From positions 1 through 64,000 of the forward strand of contig SXSU01000063.1 of the NCBI GenBank assembly GCA_005793345.1: DNA of 64,000 nucleotides, read 5' to 3'. Positions 36,470 through 45,882 of the stretch are shown in pieces. The position numbers and the translations under genes are program-made. This DNA is from Bdellovibrionales bacterium (GTDB lineage: Bacteria; Bdellovibrionota; Bdellovibrionia; Bdellovibrionales; Bdellovibrionaceae). Under the pieces are notes generated by a model. That model worked only from the letters and a program-made list of their open reading frames with translations. It searched no databases and was not told the origin of the DNA. The number at the start of each line of letters is the position of its first letter. The stretch's first letter is position 1.

Positions 36470-37417
36470 TTAATGTGGAGAAGGCAAATGTTTGCCATAC
36501 CAATTTAAATATTCTAGTAAATGATATTGCCAGTATCCAGTATTGTGTCCACCAATTTTGTCTTCACCTATATGAAGTTCTAAATTATTTATGTTTTGAG
36601 ATTTAATAAGATTTGCAAAATTATTTGTATTTGTAAAAGCAAAATCAGAACCACCAATATCTATCCAAAGTGGTGTTGATATTTTTTTGCCTTTATTTAA
36701 AATTAACGAAAAAGGATCTCTATCTTGAAAATCATTTCCTGTACCAAATTGGTCTGGAAAATCTCGAGTGGCTTCTTCTTGTGTTCTAAAAACAGGGCTA
36801 TGGGCGGCGATTGCTCCATATGTGCCAGGGTGATTTAGCGCATTTTGTATAGCTCCATGACCACCCATTGAAATTCCAGCTAGAACTCGGCCAAATGAAG
36901 TACGAATAACTGAATAGTTATTTTCAATTTCAGTGATAAATTCTTGTGTGACCACATCACCCCAGCGTTCATTTTTACGAGCAGCATTCATCCAATAATT
37001 ATCTCCACCATCAAGTGATGTAAGAATAAATTTATTCCCACCCCGTTTGTAATACTCATTGAGTGTGTTTTGGATACCAATGGAGTCTAGGATAAAACGA
37101 TTGCCTGTGCGACCATGAAGAAAATAGACAACACCATATTGTAGATTTGGATTGTAATCTAAAGGCAAATAAACTCGGTATCGAATTAACCATGGTCCCC
37201 AATTACCACTTGGAAGAATTTGTGAAAAAAATGATTTATCATTAATTTGAAATTTTTTAGATTGAAGATTTAAATAATTATGCGAAAAATCTAAAAGAGC
37301 GAATTGGTTATTGAACTTAAAAATAGAACCAGCATTGAGTAGATTGGGTATAGTTAAAAATAAATTAAATAATAAAAATAAAAAAATAATTATAATTTTT
37401 TTATTTATAAATTTCAT
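36470..37417 (-). CDS. Secreted alpha/beta-hydrolase, esterase D-like
   Basis: About 315 residues from ATG 37417, which has SD CAGGGA seven bases upstream; an in-frame TTG further up adds eight unlikely residues. Signal peptide residues 1-29. The nucleophile elbow is GISMGG (Ser183), YFLHGRTGNRF holds the oxyanion-hole strand, and the C-terminal GGHNTGYWQYHL supplies the catalytic His; WIDIGGSDF precedes the acidic residue. It fits the PF00756 (esterase D/mycolyltransferase) group: hydrolysis of ester bonds in the periplasm or outside. It is transcribed away from sufE; the upstream gap holds only AT-rich DNA. Confidence 0.82.
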   Translation of the reverse strand: MKFINKKIIIIFLFLLFNLFLTIPNLLNAGSIFKFNNQFALLDFSHNYLNLQSKKFQINDKSFFSQILPSGNWGPWLIRYRVYLPLDYNPNLQYGVVYFLHGRTGNRFILDSIGIQNTLNEYYKRGGNKFILTSLDGGDNYWMNAARKNERWGDVVTQEFITEIENNYSVIRTSFGRVLAGISMGGHGAIQNALNHPGTYGAIAAHSPVFRTQEEATRDFPDQFGTGNDFQDRDPFSLILNKGKKISTPLWIDIGGSDFAFTNTNNFANLIKSQNINNLELHIGEDKIGGHNTGYWQYHLLEYLNWYGKHLPSPH

Positions 37418-37679
37418 TTTAAGTCCCTGTTGATGGTGCAAATATATGATCGGTTTTATAATATTTTATTTAGTAAAATACTATGTTAAATATTATAAAA
37501 TTGTAATTAAATTATTGTGGTTAACTTTTATACATGATTGAAACACTTTTATGGGTTCTACTTCACAAAAAGTAGTTTGGGTGGCAATTATTAAAAACTT
37601 AAATCTTAATTGTGATATTAGTTTTAAGGTAGAGTTTCTATTTGAAGTTTTCTCAAAAATGTGTTTAGGTACCACAACT

Positions 37680-38108
37680 ATGACAATGCAAGAAAAACAA
37701 CGAATTTTAGAAAATGAATTTGAAGCCATCTCTTCCTGGGAAGATCGTTATAATAAAATCATTCAAATGGGTAAAGCACTTCCCCCTGTTGATGAAAAAA
37801 TAAAACATTCAGCAAATTTAGTTCAGGGCTGCCAAAGTCAAGTTTGGATTGTACTCACGACATCTCAAAACGGATCTATCCATATAGAAGCGGATAGTGA
37901 TGCACTAATTGTTAAAGGTCTTCTTTCATTAGTATTAAAAATTTATAATGATAGTACACCTCAAGAAATTCTTTCGACACCTCCCAGCTTTTTAAAAAAT
38001 TTAGGACTTGATTCACATTTATCTCCAAGTCGAGCCAATGGATTAAGGGCAATGATCCAAAAAATAATTATGTTGTCTCTACAAGAAATGAATAAACAAA
38101 AATCATAA
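37680..38108 (+). CDS. sufE: SufE-family sulfur acceptor
   Basis: About 142 residues from ATG 37680 (a second ATG two codons later is equally possible; upstream in-frame codons lack conservation). The active Cys is in VQGCQSQVW, exactly as in SufE/CsdE, with SWEDRYNKIIQMGK at the N-terminus and FLKNLGLDSHLSPSRANGL near the C-terminus. SufE accepts persulfide from a cysteine desulfurase. A desulfurase gene lies 1 kb downstream (39104), so the two may work together for Fe-S assembly or for the thiolase MnmA. Confidence 0.9.
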   Translation: MTMQEKQRILENEFEAISSWEDRYNKIIQMGKALPPVDEKIKHSANLVQGCQSQVWIVLTTSQNGSIHIEADSDALIVKGLLSLVLKIYNDSTPQEILSTPPSFLKNLGLDSHLSPSRANGLRAMIQKIIMLSLQEMNKQKS

Positions 38109-38283
38109 TTCAAATTAGAAATTACAACAAATTGATTTTTTTGTAATTAAAATTTGTAAATCACTTCGCGTGCTTCGTTTTCTAATTTTTACAATATTAG
38201 ACTTATTATTTGGAATAGACGTTTCAAAATTAAACGAAATAAAAATTAATTATTAGGTTTTTTAAAAAAGTGTTAAAATAACT

Positions 38284-38418
38284 ACTCATGATTAAGTCTG
38301 ATCGCTTCGCGATTATATCAGACATAATCATAAGCAGTTATTTTCCTGTTTGTTGGGGGTGATTTTGAATCACCCCGTATTATGAAAATCCAAACTAAAG
38401 TTTGTATTTTCATAATAA
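38284..38418. repeat. Composite palindromic repeat between sufE and the PilZ gene
   Basis: In order: GATTAAGTCTGATCGCTTCGCGATTATATCAGACATAATC stem, the GGGGGTGATTTTGAATCACCCC hairpin, then the TATGAAAATCCAAACTAAAG palindrome, reversed relative to the copy at 3051. The remaining 250 bp of the 38109-38497 gap are AT-rich; another imperfect inverted stretch at 38110-38190 (AATTTGTAAATC...) was seen but is weak. Confidence 0.85.
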
Positions 38419-38497
38419 GTATTAAAATTTGGGTATTAAGTTTTTCTTTAAATAGACCGAAGTATTATTTGTATTTTAAAAAAATTAGTGGAGTTTT

Positions 38498-39055
38498 ATG
38501 AATCAAGTATTAAATCAACATATTCAAAGGTCACCTAGATATGTTTTAGTTCCACAGGATAATTGTTTGATTCGATTAGCAGGTCCTAAACAAACTCCCT
38601 GGGAAGAAGGAACAGAAATTAGAGATGTCTCTAACACAGGTTTATCATTTACAGCACCAATGGATCTTTCGCCAAAGTTAGGCGAAGTAATTCGTGTTGA
38701 ATTTACTGTACCTGGTAGTAAACAAATGGCGGCCTATGCTAAGGTCGTTCGTCTCGAAAAAATGGATCAACTCAATCAAGTTATTGCCGTGGAATTTGAA
38801 CTACTTAACTCAGCTCAACGTTGGAATTTAAAAGAGGGAATTGGTAAAAAAATTGATACAGAAACAGAGAAAGTTATAACAATGGGAAACACTGTTTCTG
38901 AAGTCTATTCAGAAGCAATGGGACCTTTAGTGAAAATTTTATTCTTTTTTTCGGTTGGAGTAAGTCTGTTTTCTGCATCTTTTTTATTATTTGCGATTTT
39001 TAAATTTTTGAATCATCCAGATTGGTTAAATAGCTTGAAAAGTTTGTTATTTTAG
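38498..39055 (+). CDS. PilZ-domain protein with C-terminal transmembrane helix
   Basis: 185 residues. Residues 10-115 are a PilZ domain: RSPRYVL gives the basic motif (one Arg of the usual R-R-x3-R is Gln here), DVSNTGL the D/N-x-S-x-x-G motif, followed by a six-stranded barrel pattern. Residues about 145-175 form one or two membrane helices. c-di-GMP binding is likely from the second motif but the weakened first motif lowers confidence. Ribosome site is AGTGGAG. It precedes the cysteine desulfurase gene by about 50 bp. Confidence 0.82.
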   Translation: MNQVLNQHIQRSPRYVLVPQDNCLIRLAGPKQTPWEEGTEIRDVSNTGLSFTAPMDLSPKLGEVIRVEFTVPGSKQMAAYAKVVRLEKMDQLNQVIAVEFELLNSAQRWNLKEGIGKKIDTETEKVITMGNTVSEVYSEAMGPLVKILFFFSVGVSLFSASFLLFAIFKFLNHPDWLNSLKSLLF

Positions 39056-39103
39056 TTTGCTATCTTGTACCTTGGGTGTGGCTGTGATATATCCCATGCA
39101 CTT

Positions 39104-40345
39104 ATGGTTAACTCCCCAAAAATATTTAAAATTCTTAAAAGTTCGAAGACTAATCAAGTCTACTTTGATCATAATGCAACAACTCCTTTATTAGAAGATT
39201 TAGTTCATCTTATTCCTGTATGGCTCCAAGAGTGGGGAAATCCAAGTTCAATACATTGGGCCAGTCGTGGGCCCAAATCGTATATACGTGAATCGCGAGA
39301 AAAAATTGCAAACTCTATAAATTGTCATCCCCTTGAAATAATTTTCACAAGTGGTGGAAGTGAATCAAATAATTTAGCCCTTCACGGTGTCTTTGAAGCC
39401 CAATTGTTAAAAGGAATTAAACCTAATCAAATGCATTTTGTAACTTCTACAATAGAACATCCAAGTGTTATTAAAAGTTTAGATAATTTAGAAGCCTTGG
39501 GTGCAAAGGTAAGCCGAGTATCTGTAAATCGTAACGGTGTATTTGATATTGAACAATTAAATATTTTATTATCACTGACTGAATACAATAATAAAAATCA
39601 CAATCCCATTGAAATTAAATTTAAAATGGTAAGTGTTCAGTATGCAAATAATGAAACTGGTTTTATTTTACCAATTCAAAAAATTGCTGAGTTAACTAAA
39701 AATTATGGTGCTTTATTTCATTCAGACATAGTGCAAGGTTATGGTAAAATCCCTGTGGATCTCGAAAAATTAAATGTGAACCTGGCCTCAATATCTGCAC
39801 ATAAATTTTATGGTTTAAAAGGTACCGGTGCTTTATTTGTACAAAAAGGGGTTTCAATAAATCCTATAATTTTTGGTGGCGGACAAGAAAGACGTCGTCG
39901 TGGCGGTACAGAAAATGTTTTAGGCATACAAGCTTTTGGATATAATTCGCAATACTTAAATCAAGTTGAAGAACAAGGGGCTCGTGTATTGGAGCTGCGA
40001 CAAATATTAGAAAATAGAGTATTAAGCGAAATTTCACAAAGCGAACTTACAGGTGGAAAAGCACAGAGGCTTCCAAATACGTCTTCATTTGTTATAGCTG
40101 GGGTAGATGGAGAAACTCTCTTAATGCGTTTAGATCTCGATGGCTTTGCTGTTAGTACTGGGGCTGCTTGCAGTAGTGGTTCGCCAGAACCAAGCCCAGT
40201 CTTATTAGCTATTGGTCTATCACGTAAGGAAGCGCAATCTAGTTTACGAGTAAGTTTGGGGTGGGAAACGACAATAGATGAAGTTCATCGTTTTGTAGAT
40301 CAGTTAAAAATTATTGTTCAGCAACTGAGAAAGGTTCAAATTTAA
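39104..40345 (+). CDS. Cysteine desulfurase, IscS/NifS family
   Basis: Removes sulfur from L-Cys with PLP and passes persulfide to acceptors. About 413 residues. VYFDHNATTPL near the N-terminus, the PLP Lys in SAHKFYGLKG, GGGQERRRRGGTENV, and the mobile-loop catalytic Cys in STGAACSSGSPEPSPVLLAIG are diagnostic. The start is uncertain: ATG 39104 is used; other upstream codons (TTG 39065) lack a clear ribosome site. The stop is three bases from mnmA, so sulfur supply for tRNA thiolation is the likely role, with SufE nearby. Confidence 0.92.
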   Translation: MVNSPKIFKILKSSKTNQVYFDHNATTPLLEDLVHLIPVWLQEWGNPSSIHWASRGPKSYIRESREKIANSINCHPLEIIFTSGGSESNNLALHGVFEAQLLKGIKPNQMHFVTSTIEHPSVIKSLDNLEALGAKVSRVSVNRNGVFDIEQLNILLSLTEYNNKNHNPIEIKFKMVSVQYANNETGFILPIQKIAELTKNYGALFHSDIVQGYGKIPVDLEKLNVNLASISAHKFYGLKGTGALFVQKGVSINPIIFGGGQERRRRGGTENVLGIQAFGYNSQYLNQVEEQGARVLELRQILENRVLSEISQSELTGGKAQRLPNTSSFVIAGVDGETLLMRLDLDGFAVSTGAACSSGSPEPSPVLLAIGLSRKEAQSSLRVSLGWETTIDEVHRFVDQLKIIVQQLRKVQI

Positions 40346-40348
40346 ATC

Positions 40349-41557
40349 ATGACAGATTCAAAATTGAAAACAGAAATGAATACACAAATGAATACACAAA
40401 TGAATTCAAAGTCAAGTGATGCTATTACTGATAGCGAAGCTAGAAAAAGTAATTCAAAAAAAAGAGTACTTGTTGCCATGAGTGGAGGTGTTGATAGTTC
40501 CGTTGCAGCGGCACTTTTAGTGGAGCAAGGATACGAAGTTATAGGTGCAACAATGCAAGTGTGGGATTATTCTCAATGCGAGATTGAAGAGGGTTTTGGA
40601 ACTTGTTGCTCCAGTATTGATGTGGATGATGCCCGTGCTGTAGCTGACAGGTTGAATATTCCATTTTATGTCATTAATTGCGAATCAAAGTTTAAAGAAA
40701 AAGTAATCGATCCTTTTGTGCGGGCTTACCTTAATGGTGAAACACCTTTGCCCTGTGTAAATTGTAATACATTTTTAAAATTTGATTATCTAATAAAAAA
40801 AATGAAAGAATTAAATTGTGATTATTTAGCCACGGGTCACTACGCGCAAATCGAAAGAAAAGCCAGTGGTGATTACGCATTAATAACAAGTGCTGATGAC
40901 TGGAAAGATCAAACTTACTTTTTATTTACATTACCACAATCAATTTTATCTCGAATATTATTTCCAATTGGTCATATTAATAAGCCTGAAGTTCGAAAAA
41001 TTGCAGAGCAAAAGGGCTTAACTGTTGCTCGTAAAAAAGATTCTACAGGAATTTGTTTTGTTGGGCCAAAAGGTTATTCGCAATTTGTTGAAGAGCAAAT
41101 ACAGAACGATCCTGAACTTTTAAAAGAATTAAAAAAAGGTCCAATTCGCAGATTTCCAAATGGAGAAATCATGGGTTACCATGAAGGAATCCATCATTAT
41201 ACCTATGGGCAAAGTAAGGGACTTGGACTTACCTATCACGAAAAATTATTTGTATTAAAAGTTGATGCGCGAACCAAAGCGGTTTGGGTGGGAGATGAAA
41301 AATATTTATTTCATGATGAGCTTGAAATTGAAAATGCCCATTGGATCAGTGAAATCAGTGATAATGAAGAGTTAAACGTAAAAATTCGTTATCAACATAA
41401 AGGTGCTCCTGCTCGACTTTTTAAAAAAGTTGATTCTGAGACTCAAAAAGAAATATATTCGGTAAAATTTGGTGAGCCTCAACGGGCCATCACTCCAGGA
41501 CAAGCGGCTGTTATTTACAGAGGTAAAGAGCTAGTGGGGGGCGGATGGATCATTTAA
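40349..41557 (+). CDS. mnmA: tRNA-specific 2-thiouridylase MnmA
   Basis: Adds sulfur to U34 of tRNA Lys, Glu and Gln. 402 residues with the PP-loop SGGVDSS at 45-51, CNTFLKF (Cys139) and STGICFVG (Cys236) as the catalytic Cys pair, GHYAQ and DQTYFLF. The first 38 residues are an extra tail with a 12-bp in-frame repeat that gives MNTQ repeats and three internal ATGs (40376, 40388, 40400). Translation might start at any of these; the first ATG is shown. It overlaps mtaB by 13 bp and follows the desulfurase gene directly. Confidence 0.95.
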   Translation: MTDSKLKTEMNTQMNTQMNSKSSDAITDSEARKSNSKKRVLVAMSGGVDSSVAAALLVEQGYEVIGATMQVWDYSQCEIEEGFGTCCSSIDVDDARAVADRLNIPFYVINCESKFKEKVIDPFVRAYLNGETPLPCVNCNTFLKFDYLIKKMKELNCDYLATGHYAQIERKASGDYALITSADDWKDQTYFLFTLPQSILSRILFPIGHINKPEVRKIAEQKGLTVARKKDSTGICFVGPKGYSQFVEEQIQNDPELLKELKKGPIRRFPNGEIMGYHEGIHHYTYGQSKGLGLTYHEKLFVLKVDARTKAVWVGDEKYLFHDELEIENAHWISEISDNEELNVKIRYQHKGAPARLFKKVDSETQKEIYSVKFGEPQRAITPGQAAVIYRGKELVGGGWII

Positions 41558-42882
41558 AAATTCATACCTTTGGGTGTAAAGTAAATACTTATGATAGTGG
41601 TTTGATCGAAAAGAATTTAAAAACTTTTTCACACTCCGATTCACATACTCAAATTCATGTTTTAAATACTTGTGCCGTAACTCAAGAGGCAACAAAAGAA
41701 GCTGTAAAAACTGTTCGACGTTTAAAAAATAAAGATCCCAATTGCAAAGTTGTTATTACCGGATGTTCCGCTCAAGTCGACACACAATCTTTTGATCATC
41801 TTGAAGGTGTGGATTTAGTTGTGGCTAACTCTCATAAGTCTCAACTTTCAGATATTTTAAATAAATATTTTAGAGGTGAAATTACTGATAAAGTTTTTAA
41901 ATCAAATATTTTTAAAAAAGAAGATTTAGAAATGGGTGGAGGAGTTGAATCTCATCATACCCGATCATTTTTAAAAATTCAAGATGGCTGCAATAGCTTT
42001 TGTACCTACTGTGTGATTCCCTATGCTCGTGGAAAAAGTCGTAGTATTCCTATTGAGCAACTCACACAAAAAATTCGAGAGATACACATTGCCGGAACTC
42101 AAGAGGTTGTGTTAACGGGTGTACACATTGGTGATTACGAAGATTCTAATCCAACTGGTAATGGAATATTTGTTCTAGAAGATTTAATTGAAAGTGTATT
42201 AAAGACCACTTCAATTCCTCGAATCCGATTAACTTCATTTGAACCAGTAGAAATTTCTGAGCGCTTACTTGATTTATTCCAAGACGAAAGATTGTGCCCG
42301 CACTTTCATATGAGTATTCAAAGTGCACAAACCCAAGTGCTTCAGGATATGAAAAGAAAGTATACACAATTAGATGTTATTAATTCTTTAGAACGTATTG
42401 CTTTGCGAGTACCAAAAGCTTTTGTTGGTATGGATGTTATCGTTGGATTTCCAACGGAGTCCTTAGAATTTTTTAGAGAAACTTACAATGTTCTTGCAAA
42501 TACTCCCTGGGATAAGATTCATGTGTTTCCATACAGTGAAAGGGGAGGAACGCGAGCAACTTTATTAGAAGCTAATGTACCTGTTGAGGAGCGTAAGCGT
42601 CGTTCTGTTGAGTTGCGTGAGCTTTCGCAACAAAGACAAATTGCAAAAGCCAATTTACAATTGGGATCAGAAAAAAAAGTATTAATATTAAAAAATAAAG
42701 AAGGATTATCCTTTGAAAGTTTATCACGTGATTACTGGCCAGTGCATTTTGTAACAAGTGAGCAAACAGCAGATGAGCTTCAGCTATTGAGAGACAGCCG
42801 AGGTAAAGAGCTTGATTGTACTATAGATGGGATATTTCAAGACGAACACCAAGTCTCTTTGAAAGGAAAAATAAAAAAATGA
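41545..42882 (+). CDS. mtaB: tRNA N6-threonylcarbamoyladenosine methylthiotransferase
   Basis: Radical-SAM methylthiotransferase that converts t6A37 to ms2t6A. 445 residues: the three N-terminal Cys of the UPF0004 domain are in FGCKVN, NTCAVT and TGCSAQ; the radical-SAM cluster motif is CNSFCTYC; HVFPYSERGGTRA and a C-terminal TRAM-like domain follow. The length and TFGCKVN starting motif distinguish it from MiaB. It overlaps mnmA upstream and rnc downstream by four bases, so the RNA modification enzymes share one transcript. Confidence 0.9.
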   Translation: MDHLKIHTFGCKVNTYDSGLIEKNLKTFSHSDSHTQIHVLNTCAVTQEATKEAVKTVRRLKNKDPNCKVVITGCSAQVDTQSFDHLEGVDLVVANSHKSQLSDILNKYFRGEITDKVFKSNIFKKEDLEMGGGVESHHTRSFLKIQDGCNSFCTYCVIPYARGKSRSIPIEQLTQKIREIHIAGTQEVVLTGVHIGDYEDSNPTGNGIFVLEDLIESVLKTTSIPRIRLTSFEPVEISERLLDLFQDERLCPHFHMSIQSAQTQVLQDMKRKYTQLDVINSLERIALRVPKAFVGMDVIVGFPTESLEFFRETYNVLANTPWDKIHVFPYSERGGTRATLLEANVPVEERKRRSVELRELSQQRQIAKANLQLGSEKKVLILKNKEGLSFESLSRDYWPVHFVTSEQTADELQLLRDSRGKELDCTIDGIFQDEHQVSLKGKIKK

Positions 42883-43595
42883 GTTCATTCCCTCGAGATC
42901 AAGTGATCTCTGAAATTGAAAAAACATTAAATTATGTTTTTAAAAATAAAAATATGCTGATTGAAGCGATTACTCACAAAAGTTATTTCGCGGAAATGGG
43001 TAGATTTTCAAAAGGGTACAACGAAAGGTTAGAATACCTAGGTGACACTGTTGTAAATTTATTGATTAGCGATATGTTATTTCACTGTTTTCCCTACGAA
43101 GAAGAAGGTCCTCTTTCACAACGACGTGCGGCTCTTGTGAGTGAAGAATCATTATCTGCAGTAGCCATTGAACTAAAAATGGATCAATGGCTTTTACTAG
43201 GTAAGGGTGAAAAACTTTTATCCATGGGTAAAAAAAATCGAATTTTGGCCTGTCTGTTTGAAGCAATCATTGGTGCAGTTTATCTTGATGGTGGATTTGA
43301 AGCGGCGAGAGAAATCATGATTCAGCAATTTCAACTCAAAGTGTCTCATCAAGGTGATCAAAAAGTTTACCGTCGCGATTTTAAAACGGTACTACAAGAA
43401 GTGATTCAAAAAAAATCCATGTCCACCCCAATCTATCAACTTGAAAAAGAAGATGGTCCTGCTCACGATAAATTTTTTATTATGAGCGTGAGATATAACG
43501 AAATTGTATTGGGTGTAGGTGAAGGAAAAACAAAAAAACAAGCCGAGCAAGAAGCGGCTCGAAAAGCTTTGGAGGCAAAACTCTATGACATTTAG
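42879..43595 (+). CDS. rnc: Ribonuclease III
   Basis: Cuts double-stranded RNA in rRNA and mRNA processing. 238 residues from ATG 42879, which has GAAAGGA upstream and overlaps the mtaB stop by four bases. NERLEYLGDTVVNLLIS is the signature with the metal-binding acidic residues, and LFEAIIGAVYLDGG gives the second catalytic Glu. Residues 160-235 are a double-stranded-RNA-binding domain ending GKTKKQAEQEAARKAL. The era start codon is inside its last codons. Confidence 0.96.
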   Translation: MSSFPRDQVISEIEKTLNYVFKNKNMLIEAITHKSYFAEMGRFSKGYNERLEYLGDTVVNLLISDMLFHCFPYEEEGPLSQRRAALVSEESLSAVAIELKMDQWLLLGKGEKLLSMGKKNRILACLFEAIIGAVYLDGGFEAAREIMIQQFQLKVSHQGDQKVYRRDFKTVLQEVIQKKSMSTPIYQLEKEDGPAHDKFFIMSVRYNEIVLGVGEGKTKKQAEQEAARKALEAKLYDI

Positions 43596-44484
43596 ATCAG
43601 GATTCATTGGCTTGGTAGGAACTCCCAATGCCGGTAAAAGTAGTTTTTTAAATTTAGTATTAAAAGAAAAAATTTCGATTGTGACAGCTAAACCACAAAC
43701 AACGCGTCGTCGAATTAATGGAATTGTTAACGAAGATGATATGCAGGCGATATTTGTCGATGCACCAGGTTTAGTGAGAAGCTCTTCTGGCTTAAATCCA
43801 TTTTTAATTGATGAGCTAAATGATGTGATTCAATCTTCAGATGCATTATTAGCGGTTTTAAGTTTGGATGAGAAAAATCCAGAACAACTTGATGAAATAA
43901 TAAAGATGTGTGTCGACTCAAAAAAACCTTGGGCTGCTTTTATAAATAAAATTGATTTGTCAGACAAAGCTCATCGACTAGGAATTATCATTGAAAAGGT
44001 AAAGTTAACTGGACAACCTTATTTTGTTGGAACTTGTTCTCATTCTGAGGGTGTGCCGCAAAAAGAAATCATGGAATATTTTAAATCTGTTTTACCAGAG
44101 ACTGGAGCCCCTTTATATGATTCTGAAGTTTATACCACAACTTCAGTAAGAGATATTTGTTCTGAAATCGTCCGTGAAAAATGTTTTGAATTTTTACATC
44201 AAGAAATTCCGTATTCGATTGCTGTGACGGTAATGAAGTTTGATGAGACCGAAAAAATTCCTCACATTGTTTTTGAAATTATAGTCGCTAAAGAATCGCA
44301 CAAGCCATTAGTGATAGGTAAAAAGGGTGAAAAATTAAAAGAGATTGGTAGTGCTGCTCGAAAAGAAATAGAAAAATTATTAGATTCAAAAGTATTTATG
44401 GAACTGCATGTGAGTTATAAAGACAGTTGGATGAAAAACAAACGTTTAATGGGAGATTTAGGTTATGTCGTCAAAATGGAATAG
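43585..44484 (+). CDS. era: GTPase Era
   Basis: Binds 16S rRNA 3' end and helps 30S maturation. 299 residues from ATG 43585 (SD GGAGG); a longer frame starts inside rnc and is not used. G1 GTPNAGKS, G2 region with KPQTTRRR, G3 DAPG, G4 INKID and a C-terminal KH domain (VIGKKGEKLKEIGSAARKEIEKLL) are all present. It overlaps rnc by 11 bp and der by 20 bp, so rnc-era-der form one translationally coupled set. Confidence 0.96.
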   Translation: MTFRSGFIGLVGTPNAGKSSFLNLVLKEKISIVTAKPQTTRRRINGIVNEDDMQAIFVDAPGLVRSSSGLNPFLIDELNDVIQSSDALLAVLSLDEKNPEQLDEIIKMCVDSKKPWAAFINKIDLSDKAHRLGIIIEKVKLTGQPYFVGTCSHSEGVPQKEIMEYFKSVLPETGAPLYDSEVYTTTSVRDICSEIVREKCFEFLHQEIPYSIAVTVMKFDETEKIPHIVFEIIVAKESHKPLVIGKKGEKLKEIGSAARKEIEKLLDSKVFMELHVSYKDSWMKNKRLMGDLGYVVKME

Positions 44485-45832
44485 TTATCAAAGTTTACCG
44501 AAGGTGGCTATTATGGGCCGACCTAACGTTGGAAAATCCACCTTGTTTAATATCCTTACTGACTCGCGCAAAGCAGTTGTAAAGAATCAACCAGGTGTGA
44601 CCCGAGATATTATGGTTGAAGTCGTCGAAGTGTGGGGAAAAACTTTTGAATTGATCGATACGGGGGGATTAACAGAGGCAACAGATACTTTTTCTCAATT
44701 GATCAGAGAACAAGTTAAAGATTTTTTAGGTGAAGTGGATTTATTATTAGTTGTGGTGGATGGGCGTGCAGGATTAATTCCTGAAGATCGCGATGTTTTA
44801 AAAATTGCGAAATCCCTTGGTAAAGAGTTTTTAATTATTGTAAATAAAATTGATAAGGCCCACGAGGAAGATCTTCTTAAAGCAGATTTTTTTGAATTTG
44901 GCGAAGAGGTTGTTGGTGCTTCATTTGAACAACGTCGTGGTCTTGGTGATATTCTGGAGTGGCTTCATAAAAGTGTTCCACAGCGTGAAGGTGAATTGTT
45001 TGATGGTCCTGCAATAGCAATTGTAGGTAAACCCAATGCTGGTAAAAGCTCACTAGTAAATCAATTGTTGGGTGAAAAACGAATGATCGTTTCTGATATT
45101 GCAGGTACAACCATAGATGCTGTTGATAGTCCTTTTATTCACAATGATAAAAAATATTTGTTAATTGATACCGCTGGATTGCGACGATCATCAAAACGTG
45201 AAGATCATCTTGAAGTGATTTCTGCTTTTAAATCCCAAGAATCCATTCGTAAAGCTCAAATCGTATTACTTGTGATTGATGGAACGATAGGTCCCACAGA
45301 TCAGGACTCAAAAATATTACAGGCCATTTTAGAAAGCCACAAGGGTGTTATTGTTGTCGCCAATAAATCAGATCTTGGTTATGATGAAGTTGAAAATTAT
45401 CGTCAATGGTTTAAAAAGAAAATGGATGATGAGTTATACTTTTTTGCCGACATCCCAGTAGTATTTACGAGTGCTATAAATGGGATGGGTATTTGGGATT
45501 TGCTTGAAAAAATAGAATTGGTTGCAAGTAAGTTAGAATTAAAAATTTCGACTTCAGATTTAAATAATTTCTTTTTTGAAACTGTAAGAATGGCACCAGC
45601 CCCTGTTTGGGGAAACAACAACGTTAAATTTTATTACCTCACACAAACCCATCAAAAACCACCATCTTTCATTGCCTTTGCCAACCATCCAGAGGGTGTG
45701 ACTCCAGGGTATCGTAGATTTTTGGCAAAAAATCTAAAGGAAAAATGGGGGCTCGAAGGAATCCCAATACGTATTTTTATTATGAAAAGTAAAAATAAAA
45801 AATCAGAAGGGGATCACCACGATCATCGGTAA
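44465..45832 (+). CDS. der: GTPase Der (EngA)
   Basis: Ribosome-assembly GTPase with two tandem G domains. 455 residues: first P-loop GRPNVGKST at about 18, G3 DTGG, G4 NKID; second P-loop GKPNAGKSS near 190, G3 DTAG, G4 NKSD; then a KH-like domain with TPGYRRFLAKNLKEKWGLEGIPIRI typical of Der. The Lys/His-rich tail (KNKKSEGDHHDHR) is slightly extended. Last gene of the sulfur/RNA maturation cluster; the 254-bp inverted-repeat element follows 50 bp after the stop. Confidence 0.97.
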   Translation: MSSKWNSYQSLPKVAIMGRPNVGKSTLFNILTDSRKAVVKNQPGVTRDIMVEVVEVWGKTFELIDTGGLTEATDTFSQLIREQVKDFLGEVDLLLVVVDGRAGLIPEDRDVLKIAKSLGKEFLIIVNKIDKAHEEDLLKADFFEFGEEVVGASFEQRRGLGDILEWLHKSVPQREGELFDGPAIAIVGKPNAGKSSLVNQLLGEKRMIVSDIAGTTIDAVDSPFIHNDKKYLLIDTAGLRRSSKREDHLEVISAFKSQESIRKAQIVLLVIDGTIGPTDQDSKILQAILESHKGVIVVANKSDLGYDEVENYRQWFKKKMDDELYFFADIPVVFTSAINGMGIWDLLEKIELVASKLELKISTSDLNNFFFETVRMAPAPVWGNNNVKFYYLTQTHQKPPSFIAFANHPEGVTPGYRRFLAKNLKEKWGLEGIPIRIFIMKSKNKKSEGDHHDHR

Positions 45833-45882
45833 TTTTTAAATAGGTGTTTTTTACTATACAGAAGTTTAGGATTAGGCACTGT

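Noticed and set aside
42816-42878. Longer RNase III start
   Set aside because: The extra 21 residues overlap mtaB in another frame and lack a ribosome site; ATG 42879 with GAAAGGA is better.
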